Assembly: GCF_001598555.1 (NCBI RefSeq)
Contig: NZ_BCZE01000015.1
Coordinates: 1 to 64,000, forward strand
Length of the DNA: 64,000 bases
Direction: 5' to 3'
Origin: Novosphingobium rosa NBRC 15208
Lineage (GTDB): Bacteria > Pseudomonadota > Alphaproteobacteria > Sphingomonadales > Sphingomonadaceae
The notes below the pieces were generated by a model, which had not been told where the DNA came from, did not search any database, and saw only the letters and a list, made by a program, of their open reading frames with translations. Positions 27,807 through 37,180 of the stretch are shown piece by piece. Each line of letters opens with the position of its first letter. Position 1 is the stretch's first letter. Made by a program: the position numbers and the translations under genes.

Positions 27807-28480
27807 GAGCGGCTTTCCGGCAGGATGGTGTCGAAGCTGGTGGCGAGGGGGTAGGGGCAGGTTTCGGGCGCGCCATCACGGGCGAGAAGGGTGACGGCCA
27901 GGCCTGCCTCCCGCGCCGCATCGAGTTCGGCGGGAACGTCGGAGAGGAAAAGGATGTCGGCGGGGGGCAGGGCCAGCTTTTCAGCGATGGCGCGGTAGGA
28001 GGGCGCGTCCTTCTTGCCGCCCACGCCGGTGTCGAACCAGCCGGAGAACAGGGGGGTGAGGTCGCCCGCCTCGCTATGGCCGAACAGCAGCTTTTGCGCC
28101 GGAACCGAGCCGGAGGAATAGACCGCCAGCGTGATGCCCTGTGCGTGCCAGCGTTTCAGCCCGGCCACGGCATCGGGATAGATATGGCCCTTGAGGGTTC
28201 CTTCGCCGTAGCCATGCGCCCAGATCATGCCTTGCAGGGCTTTCAAGGGGCCGATCTTGGCGTCGGCATCCTGCCATGCGAGCAGTTGCGCGATGCAGTC
28301 GGCTTCGGAAAGATCGCCTTCAAGCGCGCGTATGTTGGCCAGCACCGGTGCGACCTGATCGGCATGCTGCGCAACATACTCCGCGATCCGCGCGCGGGCG
28401 TAGGGGAACAGCACCTTATGCACGAAGGCGATGCTGGAGGTGGTGCCCTCGATATCGGTGAGGATGGCGCGCGGGGTCAC
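27803..28480 (-). CDS. mtnC: Enolase-phosphatase E1
   Basis: 225 aa HAD-superfamily enzyme. The nucleophile motif is AILTDIEGTTSSIAFV at residues 4-19, motif II AVYSSGSVPAQKLLF and motif III around FLSDVPAELDAAREAG. It enolises and dephosphorylates 2,3-diketo-5-methylthiopentyl-1-P to the acireductone used by MtnD. ATGA overlaps at both ends with mtnD and mtnA. Confidence 0.95.
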   Translation of the reverse strand: MTPRAILTDIEGTTSSIAFVHKVLFPYARARIAEYVAQHADQVAPVLANIRALEGDLSEADCIAQLLAWQDADAKIGPLKALQGMIWAHGYGEGTLKGHIYPDAVAGLKRWHAQGITLAVYSSGSVPAQKLLFGHSEAGDLTPLFSGWFDTGVGGKKDAPSYRAIAEKLALPPADILFLSDVPAELDAAREAGLAVTLLARDGAPETCPYPLATSFDTILPESRS

Positions 28481-29025
28481 AGGCTTCCCGCCGCCATCAT
28501 CTCTTCGGCGATGGTTTCGCCGGTGTAGCGCGCGACCCAGCCTTCGTGGCTGATGAACAGGCGGATGGCGGTGAAGAGCGGCTGCTCGCCCGTATCGAAC
28601 CAGTGGCGCGTTCCGGCGGGCAGCACGATCAGATCGCCCGCCGTGCAGGTCAGCGCATAGACCGCGCCCTTGTGATGGATGCAGAACAGGCCCGATCCCT
28701 CGACGAAGAAGCGCACCTCATCGTCATCATGCACATGTTCGCTCAGGAACTTCTGGCGCAATGCCACGCGCATCGGATGGTCGGGCGTCATGCGGACGAC
28801 ATCTTCGCTGCGGTATCCGGCGCGGGCCTTCAGCGTTTCGACCTGCGAGGCATAGGCGGCCAGGATGGCGGCATCATCCGCGTCTGCCAGAAGCGCTGCA
28901 TCGGCCTCCCAACGCTCCAGCGTGATGTTCGCGCGGGCCATGGCGGCGGCGATCCGCGGGAAATCGGTGATCGCGCCTTCATGGGCGTAGGGCGCGGCGG
29001 CGTTGTGGATGGTCAGGCTGGTCAT
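28477..29025 (-). CDS. mtnD: Acireductone dioxygenase
   Basis: 182 aa from MTSLTIHNAA at 29025; this ATG overlaps the mtnB stop as ATGA, which settles the start against the longer frame to 29070. Cupin metal site: EHVHDDDEVRFFVEG supplies HxH and Glu, LPAGTRHWFDTG the last His. Depending on Fe or Ni it gives the 2-keto precursor of methionine plus formate, or an off-pathway product with CO. Confidence 0.94.
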   Translation of the reverse strand: MTSLTIHNAAAPYAHEGAITDFPRIAAAMARANITLERWEADAALLADADDAAILAAYASQVETLKARAGYRSEDVVRMTPDHPMRVALRQKFLSEHVHDDDEVRFFVEGSGLFCIHHKGAVYALTCTAGDLIVLPAGTRHWFDTGEQPLFTAIRLFISHEGWVARYTGETIAEEMMAAGSL

Positions 29026-29657
29026 GAGCGCGCTCCGTGGATGGCTGGGGGGCGGGTTCCGGCTTTCCATTCCTCCCAGGCGCAGGCCAACAGGAACTCG
29101 CAGGCCTCGGCCACCACTTCGGCCTGCTCCATGGTCGGGCCCCAGGCGTAGAGGCCATGGCCGCGAATGTAGAAGGCAGGCATCGCGCCCAGCAGCGGTT
29201 TAAGCTGCTCGGCCAGAGCGGGCATGTCCTGCGTATTGTCCACGAGCGGCATGGCCACCGCGCAGTCATGGGTGGTGACGCCCGGGAACGCCTTTTGCAC
29301 CTCATAGCCTTCCAGCACGATGGCGTCGCGCCCGGCCAGAGCGCGGCTCAGCACGGTTCCGGCGATGGAATGGGTGTGAAGCACCGCTCCCGCCCCGGCG
29401 TCCTGCGCATAGATCAGGGCGTGCAGCAGCGTTTCCGCCGAGGGCTTGCGATGATCGAGCGCCACGCCCCGCGCATCGACGCGCATCACCTGATCCTGAG
29501 TCAGCTTGCCTTTATGCGCGCCCGAAACCGTGATGGCGATGCTGCCATCATCGAGACGCAGCGAATAATTGCCCGCGCCGGCAGGCGCGAGGCCGCGTGC
29601 ATCGAGGCGCTTGCCTACCTGCAGAATGGTGGCGGCGGCGGAGGTGAAATCAGTCAT
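29022..29657 (-). CDS. mtnB: Methylthioribulose-1-phosphate dehydratase
   Basis: 211 aa class II aldolase/adducin fold. VLHTHSIAGTVLSR gives the zinc His pair, IRGHGLYAWGPTMEQAEV the third His. It dehydrates methylthioribulose-1-P in methionine salvage. First gene of the mtnBDCA operon; two Pho-box-like direct repeats lie in the 95-bp upstream gap. Confidence 0.93.
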   Translation of the reverse strand: MTDFTSAAATILQVGKRLDARGLAPAGAGNYSLRLDDGSIAITVSGAHKGKLTQDQVMRVDARGVALDHRKPSAETLLHALIYAQDAGAGAVLHTHSIAGTVLSRALAGRDAIVLEGYEVQKAFPGVTTHDCAVAMPLVDNTQDMPALAEQLKPLLGAMPAFYIRGHGLYAWGPTMEQAEVVAEACEFLLACAWEEWKAGTRPPAIHGARS

Positions 29658-29679
29658 TCTGAAGCCCTAGCGCGGCTCC

Positions 29680-29728
29680 GTGATGACTTGGTGACAGTCA
29701 GGAGAAGCTTGTGACGGTCCGGTGACCC
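29680..29728 (-). promoter_or_regulatory. Paired 11-bp-period direct repeats upstream of mtnB (Pho-box-like)
   Basis: Read on the minus strand: GGGTCAC-CGGA-CCGTCAC (29728-29711) and CTGTCAC-CAAG-TCATCAC (29697-29680). Each is two heptamers with a 4-bp spacer, as in a Pho box, but with more mismatches than the sites at 36-40 kb. The upstream pair lies 54 bp before the mtnB ATG. Could be another regulator's site. Confidence 0.3.
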
Positions 29729-29752
29729 GGCGCAAGAACGCCTGCCCGCCCG

Positions 29753-30589
29753 TTAGCCAGCCGCGTCCAGTTCCCGCCTGATGCGCTCCGCCGCCGGGCG
29801 GCCCGAGCGCTCCAACGCATCCAGCGTGGCCAGCGCCATGGCGCGGTAGGCCGGGGACAGATCCGGGGCATCCTTGTCCATCGCCGCGAGGTGATGGTGG
29901 ATGGTCTCTCCATCGCCGCGCATCAGAGGGCCGGACAGAGCCGCAAACCCTTTCGCCAGAGCATTCTCAAGCGCCGCGCGGACCAGCGGGGCGAGCAGGG
30001 CTTCGGGTTCCGCCACCCCCGCCGCGCGCAGGGCCTGCGCTGATCCGGCCAGCAGCGTGACGAGATGATTGGCCCCATGGCACAGGGCTGCATGGTAAAG
30101 CGCGCGGTGCTCCTCGGCCACTGTCACGGGCAAGCCGCCCAGCAGCTGGACGATATGCCGGGCGCGCGCGCTGGCGTTCTCGCTCGATCCGGTGACGGCG
30201 AAGCGCGCGCCGATCATGCGCCGCACCTCTCCGGCAGGGTCGCCGGTGAAGGTCATGGCCGGGTGGATGGCGGCGGTCAGAGCGCCTTTTTCCGCCAGCG
30301 CCGCCAGAGTGCCCACCCCATGGCTGCCGCTGACATGGAACACCAGCGGGGCGTGGCCGAAAGCACCCTTGCTCGCCAGATCGGCCACCACGCCGGCCAG
30401 CGCATCATCGGCCACGGCGATGGCGATGATGTCGCTGGCCTGCACCAGCGCGTCAAGGCTGGGCGCGGCGGTGGAGCGGCCCCACATCAGGGGCTCGCCT
30501 TCCGCGTAAGGGGCCAGCCCCAGGGCCAGCGCCCGGGCGACCCGGCCCGTTCCGATGATGCCGATGCGGGGAAGTGTCTGATCCGTCAT
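29753..30589 (-). CDS. Rossmann-fold protein with DUF2520 domain
   Basis: 278 aa from MTDQTLPRIGIIGTG. The N-terminal NAD(P)-binding Rossmann fold starts with GIIGTGRVARALALGL and continues to about residue 120. The C-terminal helical DUF2520 region (ALYHAALCHGANHLVTLL) resembles 6-phosphogluconate or ketopantoate reductase C-domains. No reaction is established for the family that I can name with confidence; an oxidoreductase on a small hydroxy or keto acid is likely. 40 bp downstream of putA on the same strand and probably cotranscribed with it. Confidence 0.8.
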   Translation of the reverse strand: MTDQTLPRIGIIGTGRVARALALGLAPYAEGEPLMWGRSTAAPSLDALVQASDIIAIAVADDALAGVVADLASKGAFGHAPLVFHVSGSHGVGTLAALAEKGALTAAIHPAMTFTGDPAGEVRRMIGARFAVTGSSENASARARHIVQLLGGLPVTVAEEHRALYHAALCHGANHLVTLLAGSAQALRAAGVAEPEALLAPLVRAALENALAKGFAALSGPLMRGDGETIHHHLAAMDKDAPDLSPAYRAMALATLDALERSGRPAAERIRRELDAAG

Positions 30590-30629
30590 GGCTGCATCCC
30601 TATCGCCTGCAGGGGCGGCTGAACAGGGA

Positions 30630-33600
30630 TCAGGCAATCGCCATCAGGCTGGCGTTGCCGCCCGCCGCGGTGGTGTTGGTGGAGATCACCACCTCATCGA
30701 CAAGGAAGTCCAGCGGATAGGCGCCCTGCGTGCCGGTCTCCACCGCATGCACCGAGACGATCGGACCGGGGCGGGCCGCCAGCCTTGCGGTCAGCGAGAG
30801 GACAGCCGCCTGATCCCCCTCCACCAGCGCGGCGGAGAGATCGGGGGCGGTGTCGCCGGAGAGACGGGCCTTCACGCTGGCAGGCAGATCGGCGGGCAGG
30901 GGCATCACCTCCACCACGCCATGGTTGCCGGTGGCCAGCACGGCGGCGATCTGGTCGTAGAGCCCGGCGGGCGTGGCGGGAGCCATCAGCACGCGGCCAC
31001 GCGGATGCAGCGCATAGACATTGCTTTCGCCCACCGGGCCGGTGAGGTCATGGCTCTGGCCCAGACGACTGCGGGCGCCATAGCCGCGCGCGGTGGCGGC
31101 GGCGGCCTTTTCGCCCCTGGTTTCCAGCCAATGGATGAAATCCGCCAGCGGCTTGGGCAGGGCGGTGTCGCGCGCTTCCGCCGGCGCAGGCGTGCTCACC
31201 AGCCGGCCCAGATAGAGCGGGCCGCCCGCCTTGGGGCCGGTGCCCGACAGGCCGCGTCCGCCAAAGGGCTGCACGCCCACCGTCGCGCCGATCACATTGC
31301 GGTTCACATAGAGATTGCCCGCCGCGATCCGCCCCGTCACCTGCGCCATCACATGGTCGAGCCGCGTGTGCAGCCCGAAGGTCAGGCCGTAGCCGGTGGC
31401 GTTGATGGCATCGATCAGCGCGTCGAGATCCTCGCGGGCATAGCGGATCACATGGAGGACGGGGCCGAAAACCTCGCGCTCCAGATCGGCGATGCTGGCG
31501 ATCTCGATGATGGTGGGGGCCACGAAGGTGCCATGGGCGGCGTCCTCGGGCAGGGTCTGGAGGGTGATGGCGCAGCCCTTGGCCTGCATCTTGGCGATAT
31601 GCGCTTCGATGCTGTCGCGCGCTTCGGCGGAAATGATCGGGCCGATGTCCACCGCCAGCTTGTCCGTGCGACCGATGCGCAGTTCCTGCAAGGCGCCACG
31701 CAGCATGGTGAGGGTGCGGTCTGCCACGTCTTCCTGCAGGCACAGGATGCGCAGCGCCGAGCAGCGCTGCCCCGCACTGTCGAAGGCCGAGGCGATGACA
31801 TCGGCCACCACCTGCTCGGCCAGCGCCGAGGAATCGACGATCATCGCGTTCTGCCCACCGGTCTCGGCGATCAGGGGAATGGGGCGACCCGAGGGCAGCA
31901 GGCGTGTGGAGAGCTGGCGCTGGATCAGCCGCGCCACCTCGGTGGAGCCGGTGAAGACCACGCCGCAAGTCTGCGCAGAGGCCACCAGCGCCGCGCCGAT
32001 GGCGCCATCGCCGGGGAGGAGCTGCAGGGCATCGGCGGGAACGCCCGCCTCATGCAGCAGGCGCACCGCCTCCGCCGCGATCAGCGGGGTTTCCTCGGCG
32101 GGCTTGGCCAGCACTGGATTGCCCGCGACCAGCGCGGCGGCAACCTGCCCGGTGAAGATCGCCAGCGGGAAGTTCCACGGGCTGATGCAGACCACCGGGC
32201 CCAGCGCCTGCTGCCCGCTGCCCAGCGTCTCGCGGGCCTGATGGGCGTAATAGCGCAGGAAATCCACGGCCTCGCGCACTTCGGCGATGGCGTTGGGCAG
32301 GGATTTGCCTGCCTCGCGCGCGATCAGGCCCAGCAGCACCGGCATGCGCTCTTGCATGGCATCGGCGGCGCTTTCCAGCATGGCGGCGCGCTGGTGGACG
32401 GGCGTGTGCCGCCAGTCGCTGGCGGCGGCGCGGGCCATGGCGCGCTCGACCTGCGCGGGATCGGCATGCAGCGCAGTGCCGACGATATCGCGCAGATCGC
32501 CCGGGTTGCGGATGGTGACGGGCGTGCCGGCGCCCTCGGCGGAGGCGGCCTGCCATGCTTGGGTTTCGGGCAGGGTTGCGTTGAGTGTGGCCAGCACGGT
32601 TTCATCGCTCAGATCGAGGCCTGCGGAGTTGCTGCGATCAGGATAGAGCGCGAGGGGCAGGGCGATCAGAGGGTGCGCCGCGCCTGCGGGGTTCTCGCGC
32701 AGGGTGGTCTCCACGGGGTCGATCACCAGTTCCTCCACGGCAATCGCCTCATCGCCGATGCGGTTGACGAAGGAGGAGTTGGCGCCATTCTCCAGCAGGC
32801 GGCGCACCAGATAGGCCAGCAGCGTCTCATGCGTGCCCACCGGCGCATAGATGCGGCAGGGGCGTGACAGGCCTTCGGGGGCGACGACATGGCTGTAAAG
32901 CGCCTCGCCCATGCCGTGCAGGCACTGGAATTCGTAGCGGGTGCTGGTGAAATCGTCGCCCGCCAGATGGTGGATCGTCGCCACCGTCTGGGCGTTATGC
33001 GTGGCGAATTGCGGGAAGATCGCGTCCGGCGCGGCCAGCAGGCGGCGGGCGCAGGCGATATAGGCGACATCCGTGTGGTTCTTGCGGGTGTAGACGGGGA
33101 AATCGGGCAGGCCGTCGAGCTGGGCGCGCTTGATCTCGGCGTCCCAATAGGCGCCCTTGACCAGACGCACCATAAAGCGGTGCCCGCTGCGCCGCGCCAG
33201 ATCGATCATCCAGTCCAGCACGAAGGGGCAGCGCCTGCCATAGGCCTGCACCACGAAACCGAGGCCATCCCACCCGGCCAGATCCTGATCGAAGGCCAGA
33301 CTTTCCAGCAGATCCAGCGAGAGTTCCAGCCGGTCCTGCTCCTCGGCATCGATGTTGAAGCCGATGTTGTAGCTTTGGGCCAGCAGGGCGAGCTGCTTCA
33401 CGCGGGGCAGCAGCTCGTCCATCACGCGCCGCGCCTGCGAGCGGCTGTAGCGCGGATGCAGCGCCGAGAGCTTGATCGAAATCCCCGCGCGTTCGTAGAC
33501 GCTGGCGCCGCTGGTCTGCTTGCCGATGGCGTGGATCGCCTGCTCGTAATCCTTGTGGAAGCGGTCTGCATCGGCGGCGGTGGTGGCCGCTTCGCCCAGC

Positions 33601-34238
33601 ATGTCGTAGCTGTAGCGGAAGCCTTTGGCCTCCATGCGTTTGCCGTGGCGCAGGGCTTCCTCGATGGTTTCGCCCGCCACGAACTGCTCGCCCATCAGGC
33701 GCATCGCCATATCGACGCCGCGGCGGATCACGGGTTCGCCCGCGCGGGCCACCAGCCGGGTGAGGGCGCCGGAAAGCCCGGTTTCATCCACGCTGCCCAC
33801 CAGCTTGCCGGTGACGACCAGACCCCAGGTGGCGGCGTTGACGAAGATCGACTTGCCGCCGCCCAGATGCGCGCGCCAGTCGCCCATCGAGACCTTGTCG
33901 CGGATCAGCGCGTCGCGGGTGGCGGCGTCGGGGATGCGCAGCAGGGCCTCGGCCAGGCACATCAGCGCCACGCCCTCCTGGCTGGAGAGCGCATATTCCT
34001 GCACCAGACCTTCCACGCCGCCGCGCTTGGGCTGGCTGCGCAGGGCCTTGACCAGTGCGGTGGCGGTGCGGGCGACCTGCGCCTTCATGGCCGGGGCCAG
34101 CGTCGCCTGAGCGATCAGCGGGGTGAGGCAGAGCACCTCATCGCGCCGATAGGCCGCCGTGATCGCCGCGCGCAAGGGCGTGGCCGGGCGGATGGGGGGA
34201 GCGAAATGGGCGAAGGGGCGCGGCGCGGTCTGGGTCAT
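30630..34238 (-). CDS. putA: Bifunctional proline dehydrogenase / L-glutamate gamma-semialdehyde dehydrogenase
   Basis: 1202 aa. The proline dehydrogenase barrel spans about residues 180-470 (ISIKLSALHPRYSRSQARRV, MVRLVKGAYWDAEIKRAQ, YARRLL-type FAD residues). The aldehyde dehydrogenase domain spans about 540-1000 (ISPWNFPLAIFTGQ, AETGGQNAMIVDSSA, SAFDSAGQRCSALRILC with catalytic Cys). The N-terminus lacks the ribbon-helix-helix DNA-binding domain of E. coli PutA, so it should not repress itself; the divergent Lrp protein is the likely regulator. The C-terminal 150 residues are the extra ALDH-superfamily domain seen in long PutA proteins. It oxidises proline to glutamate and feeds electrons to quinone. 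Confidence 0.95.
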   Translation of the reverse strand: MTQTAPRPFAHFAPPIRPATPLRAAITAAYRRDEVLCLTPLIAQATLAPAMKAQVARTATALVKALRSQPKRGGVEGLVQEYALSSQEGVALMCLAEALLRIPDAATRDALIRDKVSMGDWRAHLGGGKSIFVNAATWGLVVTGKLVGSVDETGLSGALTRLVARAGEPVIRRGVDMAMRLMGEQFVAGETIEEALRHGKRMEAKGFRYSYDMLGEAATTAADADRFHKDYEQAIHAIGKQTSGASVYERAGISIKLSALHPRYSRSQARRVMDELLPRVKQLALLAQSYNIGFNIDAEEQDRLELSLDLLESLAFDQDLAGWDGLGFVVQAYGRRCPFVLDWMIDLARRSGHRFMVRLVKGAYWDAEIKRAQLDGLPDFPVYTRKNHTDVAYIACARRLLAAPDAIFPQFATHNAQTVATIHHLAGDDFTSTRYEFQCLHGMGEALYSHVVAPEGLSRPCRIYAPVGTHETLLAYLVRRLLENGANSSFVNRIGDEAIAVEELVIDPVETTLRENPAGAAHPLIALPLALYPDRSNSAGLDLSDETVLATLNATLPETQAWQAASAEGAGTPVTIRNPGDLRDIVGTALHADPAQVERAMARAAASDWRHTPVHQRAAMLESAADAMQERMPVLLGLIAREAGKSLPNAIAEVREAVDFLRYYAHQARETLGSGQQALGPVVCISPWNFPLAIFTGQVAAALVAGNPVLAKPAEETPLIAAEAVRLLHEAGVPADALQLLPGDGAIGAALVASAQTCGVVFTGSTEVARLIQRQLSTRLLPSGRPIPLIAETGGQNAMIVDSSALAEQVVADVIASAFDSAGQRCSALRILCLQEDVADRTLTMLRGALQELRIGRTDKLAVDIGPIISAEARDSIEAHIAKMQAKGCAITLQTLPEDAAHGTFVAPTIIEIASIADLEREVFGPVLHVIRYAREDLDALIDAINATGYGLTFGLHTRLDHVMAQVTGRIAAGNLYVNRNVIGATVGVQPFGGRGLSGTGPKAGGPLYLGRLVSTPAPAEARDTALPKPLADFIHWLETRGEKAAAATARGYGARSRLGQSHDLTGPVGESNVYALHPRGRVLMAPATPAGLYDQIAAVLATGNHGVVEVMPLPADLPASVKARLSGDTAPDLSAALVEGDQAAVLSLTARLAARPGPIVSVHAVETGTQGAYPLDFLVDEVVISTNTTAAGGNASLMAIA

Positions 34239-34302
34239 CGCGGCACTCTAATGGATTTGCATTTGGCGATCCGGCCAATTATCGCGTTGTGCTAGGCGAA
34301 TT

Positions 34303-34317
34303 CACCAAATTTTGGCT
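34303..34317. promoter_or_regulatory. Candidate Lrp-family operator
   Basis: CACCAAATTTTGGCT, a near-palindrome around AAATTTT in the 97-bp gap between putA and the Lrp gene. It matches 11 of 15 positions of the E. coli Lrp consensus by eye. Confidence 0.35.
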
Positions 34318-34335
34318 TGCGAGAGGGCGGATTGC

Positions 34336-34827
34336 ATGGATGGGGATCGGATCGTGGTCGATATGGACGATTTCGACCGCAAGATCATTGCCGCTTTGAC
34401 CAGAGACGGGCGGATGACCATCACCGATCTGGCCGAGGTGGTGGGACTTTCCAAAACGCCCTGTCAGGTGCGGCTGAAGCGGCTGATGGAGGCCGGGGTG
34501 ATCAAGGGCTTTCGTGCCATCGTCGATCCCACCAGGCTGGGTTTCGATCATGTCGCCTTCGCCGAGGTCAAGCTGGCCGACACGCGTGAGGCGGCGCTGC
34601 TGGCCTTCAACCGCGCGGTCCGGCTGATCCCCGAGGTGGAGGAGTGCCATATGATCGCCAGCAGCTTCGATTATCTGCTGAAGGTGCGCACCAGCGACAT
34701 CTGGCGCTATCGCATCGTGCTGGGCGAGAAGATTTCCGCCCTGCCGCATGTGGCCAGCACATCGACCTATGTGGCGATGGAAACGGTGCTGGATGCCAGC
34801 GCGATGCGGGGCGATCCCATAACCTAA
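34336..34827 (+). CDS. Lrp/AsnC-family regulator, probable activator of putA
   Basis: 163 aa from MDGDRIVVDMDD; MDDFDRK at 34363 is an alternative start. HTH at about residues 20-60 (TITDLAEVVGLSKTPCQVRLKRL) and a RAM ligand domain ending in STYVAMETVLD. The divergent putA gene and its lack of a DNA-binding domain point to a PutR-like, proline-responsive activator. Its stop overlaps the convergent DUF5690 transporter stop. Confidence 0.88.
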   Translation: MDGDRIVVDMDDFDRKIIAALTRDGRMTITDLAEVVGLSKTPCQVRLKRLMEAGVIKGFRAIVDPTRLGFDHVAFAEVKLADTREAALLAFNRAVRLIPEVEECHMIASSFDYLLKVRTSDIWRYRIVLGEKISALPHVASTSTYVAMETVLDASAMRGDPIT

Positions 34828-36125
34828 AGCGCCGGAACTGGCTGATCGGCCTGGCTCAAACGCCTGTCAAACCAGCTCCATGCGAAGATCAGCAGGGCAA
34901 GGCCCAGCCCGCTGGTGGCCAGGCTGATCTCGATCAGGAAATGCGTCCAGCTCAGATGGAATTCGGGCAGGTTACGCACCAGCAGCAGCAGGATCGTGCC
35001 GCCATAGCCGAAAGCGTCGGCCAGATAGATCATGAAACCGGCATTGCCCGGCGTGCCGCCGCTGGCCACCAGCCGGTCGAACAGGATGCCGTTGAAGGGC
35101 GTGTAAGCCAGATACAGCCCCGCGCCCAGCAGGATCATCCACGAGACCGAACCGACCCTATGCGCCGCAAACCCCAGCGAAGCGCCCCCCGCCATCACCA
35201 GCCCCAGCCCGACCAGCACCATATTGGCCGCCACCGCCTTGCGGTTGTCACGAAACACCATCGTGCAGCCCAGCGCGGCCAGCACCACCATGCTGACAGG
35301 GATTTCGCTCCATGCGAAGATCTCGGCCTGACCGCCATGGCCGACCTCGCGCCAGATCTCGGCGGAGAAGTTATCGCGGAAATCGCGCAGCGCCGTCAGC
35401 ATCACATAGAGCAGGATCAGGCCGGTGAGGCCCACCGCATAGCGGCTCCACAACCGGGCGCGGGCGGCGGCGTCCATCGGTTTGCGCTCGATGCGTTCGG
35501 CGATGTCGCGTGCGTCGGGTTCGGGCAGGATCGAGAGGCCGTAAAGGCAGGCCAGCAGCAGCGGGGTGAAGAGCGCGCCGCTGGCCGCGGGCATCCAGAA
35601 GGGGTTGAGCCCCTGCAACAGCACCCACTCGCCCACCGCCTTCACCGTGCCGGAGGAGAGGATGAAGCTGGCGCACAGGATCGCCGCGATCAGTTCGGAC
35701 TGGCGCCGCCCCTCGACAAAGGCGAAGACCATGCCCCAGATCATCCCCAGCGCGAGGCCGTCGAGGAACAGGCAGGCCACATTCCATGGCGCGGGGATCA
35801 GGGCGAAGAGCACCAGCGCCGCCTCGGCCAGCGCGATCTGCGCCAGAATGCCTGCCACGCGGCGGTGGGCGGGCAGTTCGGAGATGACCTTCACCCCCAC
35901 CATCTTGGCCAGCGCGTAACCCACCACCTGAGCGATCACCAGCGCGATCTTGTAATCCATGCCGAAGGCGGTCAGCCCGGTGAAATCGGCCACGGCAAAG
36001 GGTTTGCGAAAGGCATACATCGCAAAATAGACGCCAAACGCCATCAAGCCGGCATAGACGCCAAAGGCGATGGGCGAGAGGCGCGAGAGCCACTGCGTCG
36101 GCTTGGAAGGGGCGGCGTGAGGCAT
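34824..36125 (-). CDS. DUF5690 / MFS-like transporter, candidate aminophosphonate carrier
   Basis: 433 aa from MPHAAPSKPTQWL at 36125; the frame to 36158 adds eleven residues. About 12 hydrophobic segments starting with IAFGVYAGLMAFGVYFAMYA. The FAMYAFRKPF loop and overall size fit the DUF5690 branch of the major facilitator superfamily. A Pho-box-like repeat lies 50 bp upstream of the ATG. Since the adjoining genes encode phosphonate breakdown and no phosphonate ABC transporter is present, I infer that it carries 2-aminoethylphosphonate or a close relative across the inner membrane. Confidence 0.75.
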   Translation of the reverse strand: MPHAAPSKPTQWLSRLSPIAFGVYAGLMAFGVYFAMYAFRKPFAVADFTGLTAFGMDYKIALVIAQVVGYALAKMVGVKVISELPAHRRVAGILAQIALAEAALVLFALIPAPWNVACLFLDGLALGMIWGMVFAFVEGRRQSELIAAILCASFILSSGTVKAVGEWVLLQGLNPFWMPAASGALFTPLLLACLYGLSILPEPDARDIAERIERKPMDAAARARLWSRYAVGLTGLILLYVMLTALRDFRDNFSAEIWREVGHGGQAEIFAWSEIPVSMVVLAALGCTMVFRDNRKAVAANMVLVGLGLVMAGGASLGFAAHRVGSVSWMILLGAGLYLAYTPFNGILFDRLVASGGTPGNAGFMIYLADAFGYGGTILLLLVRNLPEFHLSWTHFLIEISLATSGLGLALLIFAWSWFDRRLSQADQPVPAL

Positions 36126-36175
36126 AAGACTTTCGCGGCGCGGTTCAGGGATGCCCATGATTATGGATGCTTTCT

Positions 36176-36193
36176 ATGACCGATTGCCGACAG
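36176..36193 (-). promoter_or_regulatory. Pho-box-like direct repeat upstream of the DUF5690 transporter
   Basis: On the minus strand CTGTCGG-CAAT-CGGTCAT, two heptamers with a 4-bp spacer, three mismatches to CTGTCAT-N4-CTGTCAT. It points toward the transporter gene and ends 50 bp before its ATG, nearly the same distance as the box before the LysR gene. Confidence 0.5.
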
Positions 36194-36201
36194 ACTGCCG
36201 A

Positions 36202-37134
36202 TCACGGGCTTTCCTCGACCGCGGGCGCCTTGATCGCATGGTGGCGCGGGATGGAGGCGGGCATGGTCTCCACCGCCTGGATCATCATCCGCATCAGGCC
36301 CGAGCGGCGCTGTTCGCTGCGGCAGACGAAGTAATTGGTCAGCAGCGCCGGATCGGGCTGGGCGTCGGGCTGGATCGCTGAAAGACGTGTATCGGGCGGG
36401 CATTCGCTGGCGAAGAACAGGCTGACGCCAAGGCCCAGCGCGACCGCCTCGCGGATGGTTTCGCGGCTGTGCAGCTCGATCTTGCGGGCGGGCACGATGT
36501 CATGGGCGTTGAGCAGGCTTTCCATCGCCCCGCGCGTTTTGGACGAGATTTCGCGCACCAGCAGGCATTCCTCGGTCAGGCGCGACAGGGGGAAGCTTGC
36601 CGCCCCCGCCAGGGGATGGCCACTGGCCACCACCACCGCCAGAGCATCGACGAACAGGGGCCGGTAGAACAGCCGCGGATCGACCTGCGGATCGCTGATG
36701 ATCCCTACATCGGCCCGCGCATCCAGCAGATGGGCCAGGGTGTTGCGGGAATTGTCGATCTGCACCTCCACCTCGATGCCGCTTTCCATCTGCATGATGG
36801 TTTGGGCGAGGCGCGCGGCATGCACCGGCGAGTCCGAAATGAGGCGGATGCGCTGCCCCTCGGTGTTCACCTTTTCATCGAGCAGCGTCTCGATCTCCTC
36901 GGCGGTGGCGAACATGCGGCGGGTGAGTTGTAACAATTCCTCGCCGATCGGCGTCAATTGCAGCGGGCGGCGGCGGCCTTCGAACAGCTGGGCGCGGTGG
37001 CGTGTTTCCAAAGCTTTGATTTGCTGTGATAATGTCGGCTGCGAGATGTTGAGCCTGCGCGCCGCGCGGCTGAAGCTGCCTTCGCTGGCCACGGCGTGAA
37101 AGGCACGCAGATGCTGGTGATTGACGGCCCCCAT
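36202..37134 (-). CDS. LysR-family regulator of the phosphonate locus
   Basis: 310 aa. HTH in residues 5-65 (HLRAFHAVASEGSFSRAARRL, ISQPTLSQQIKALE) and a LysR substrate domain with VEVQIDNSRNTLAHLLDARAD and REISSKTRGAMESLL. The likeness to LysR proteins of 2-aminoethylphosphonate gene clusters is by context. A 9-bp inverted repeat in the divergent gap with the TonB receptor gene is a strong operator candidate, and a Pho-box-like repeat lies before its own start. Confidence 0.87.
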   Translation of the reverse strand: MGAVNHQHLRAFHAVASEGSFSRAARRLNISQPTLSQQIKALETRHRAQLFEGRRRPLQLTPIGEELLQLTRRMFATAEEIETLLDEKVNTEGQRIRLISDSPVHAARLAQTIMQMESGIEVEVQIDNSRNTLAHLLDARADVGIISDPQVDPRLFYRPLFVDALAVVVASGHPLAGAASFPLSRLTEECLLVREISSKTRGAMESLLNAHDIVPARKIELHSRETIREAVALGLGVSLFFASECPPDTRLSAIQPDAQPDPALLTNYFVCRSEQRRSGLMRMMIQAVETMPASIPRHHAIKAPAVEESP

Positions 37135-37180
37135 ATGCCCTATCTCGCTGTGTTTGTTATGGATTTTTTACGCCTCGATT

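Noticed and set aside
30588..32867. 759-aa open frame antisense to putA
   Set aside because: No recognisable domain, whereas the minus strand encodes unmistakable PutA motifs.
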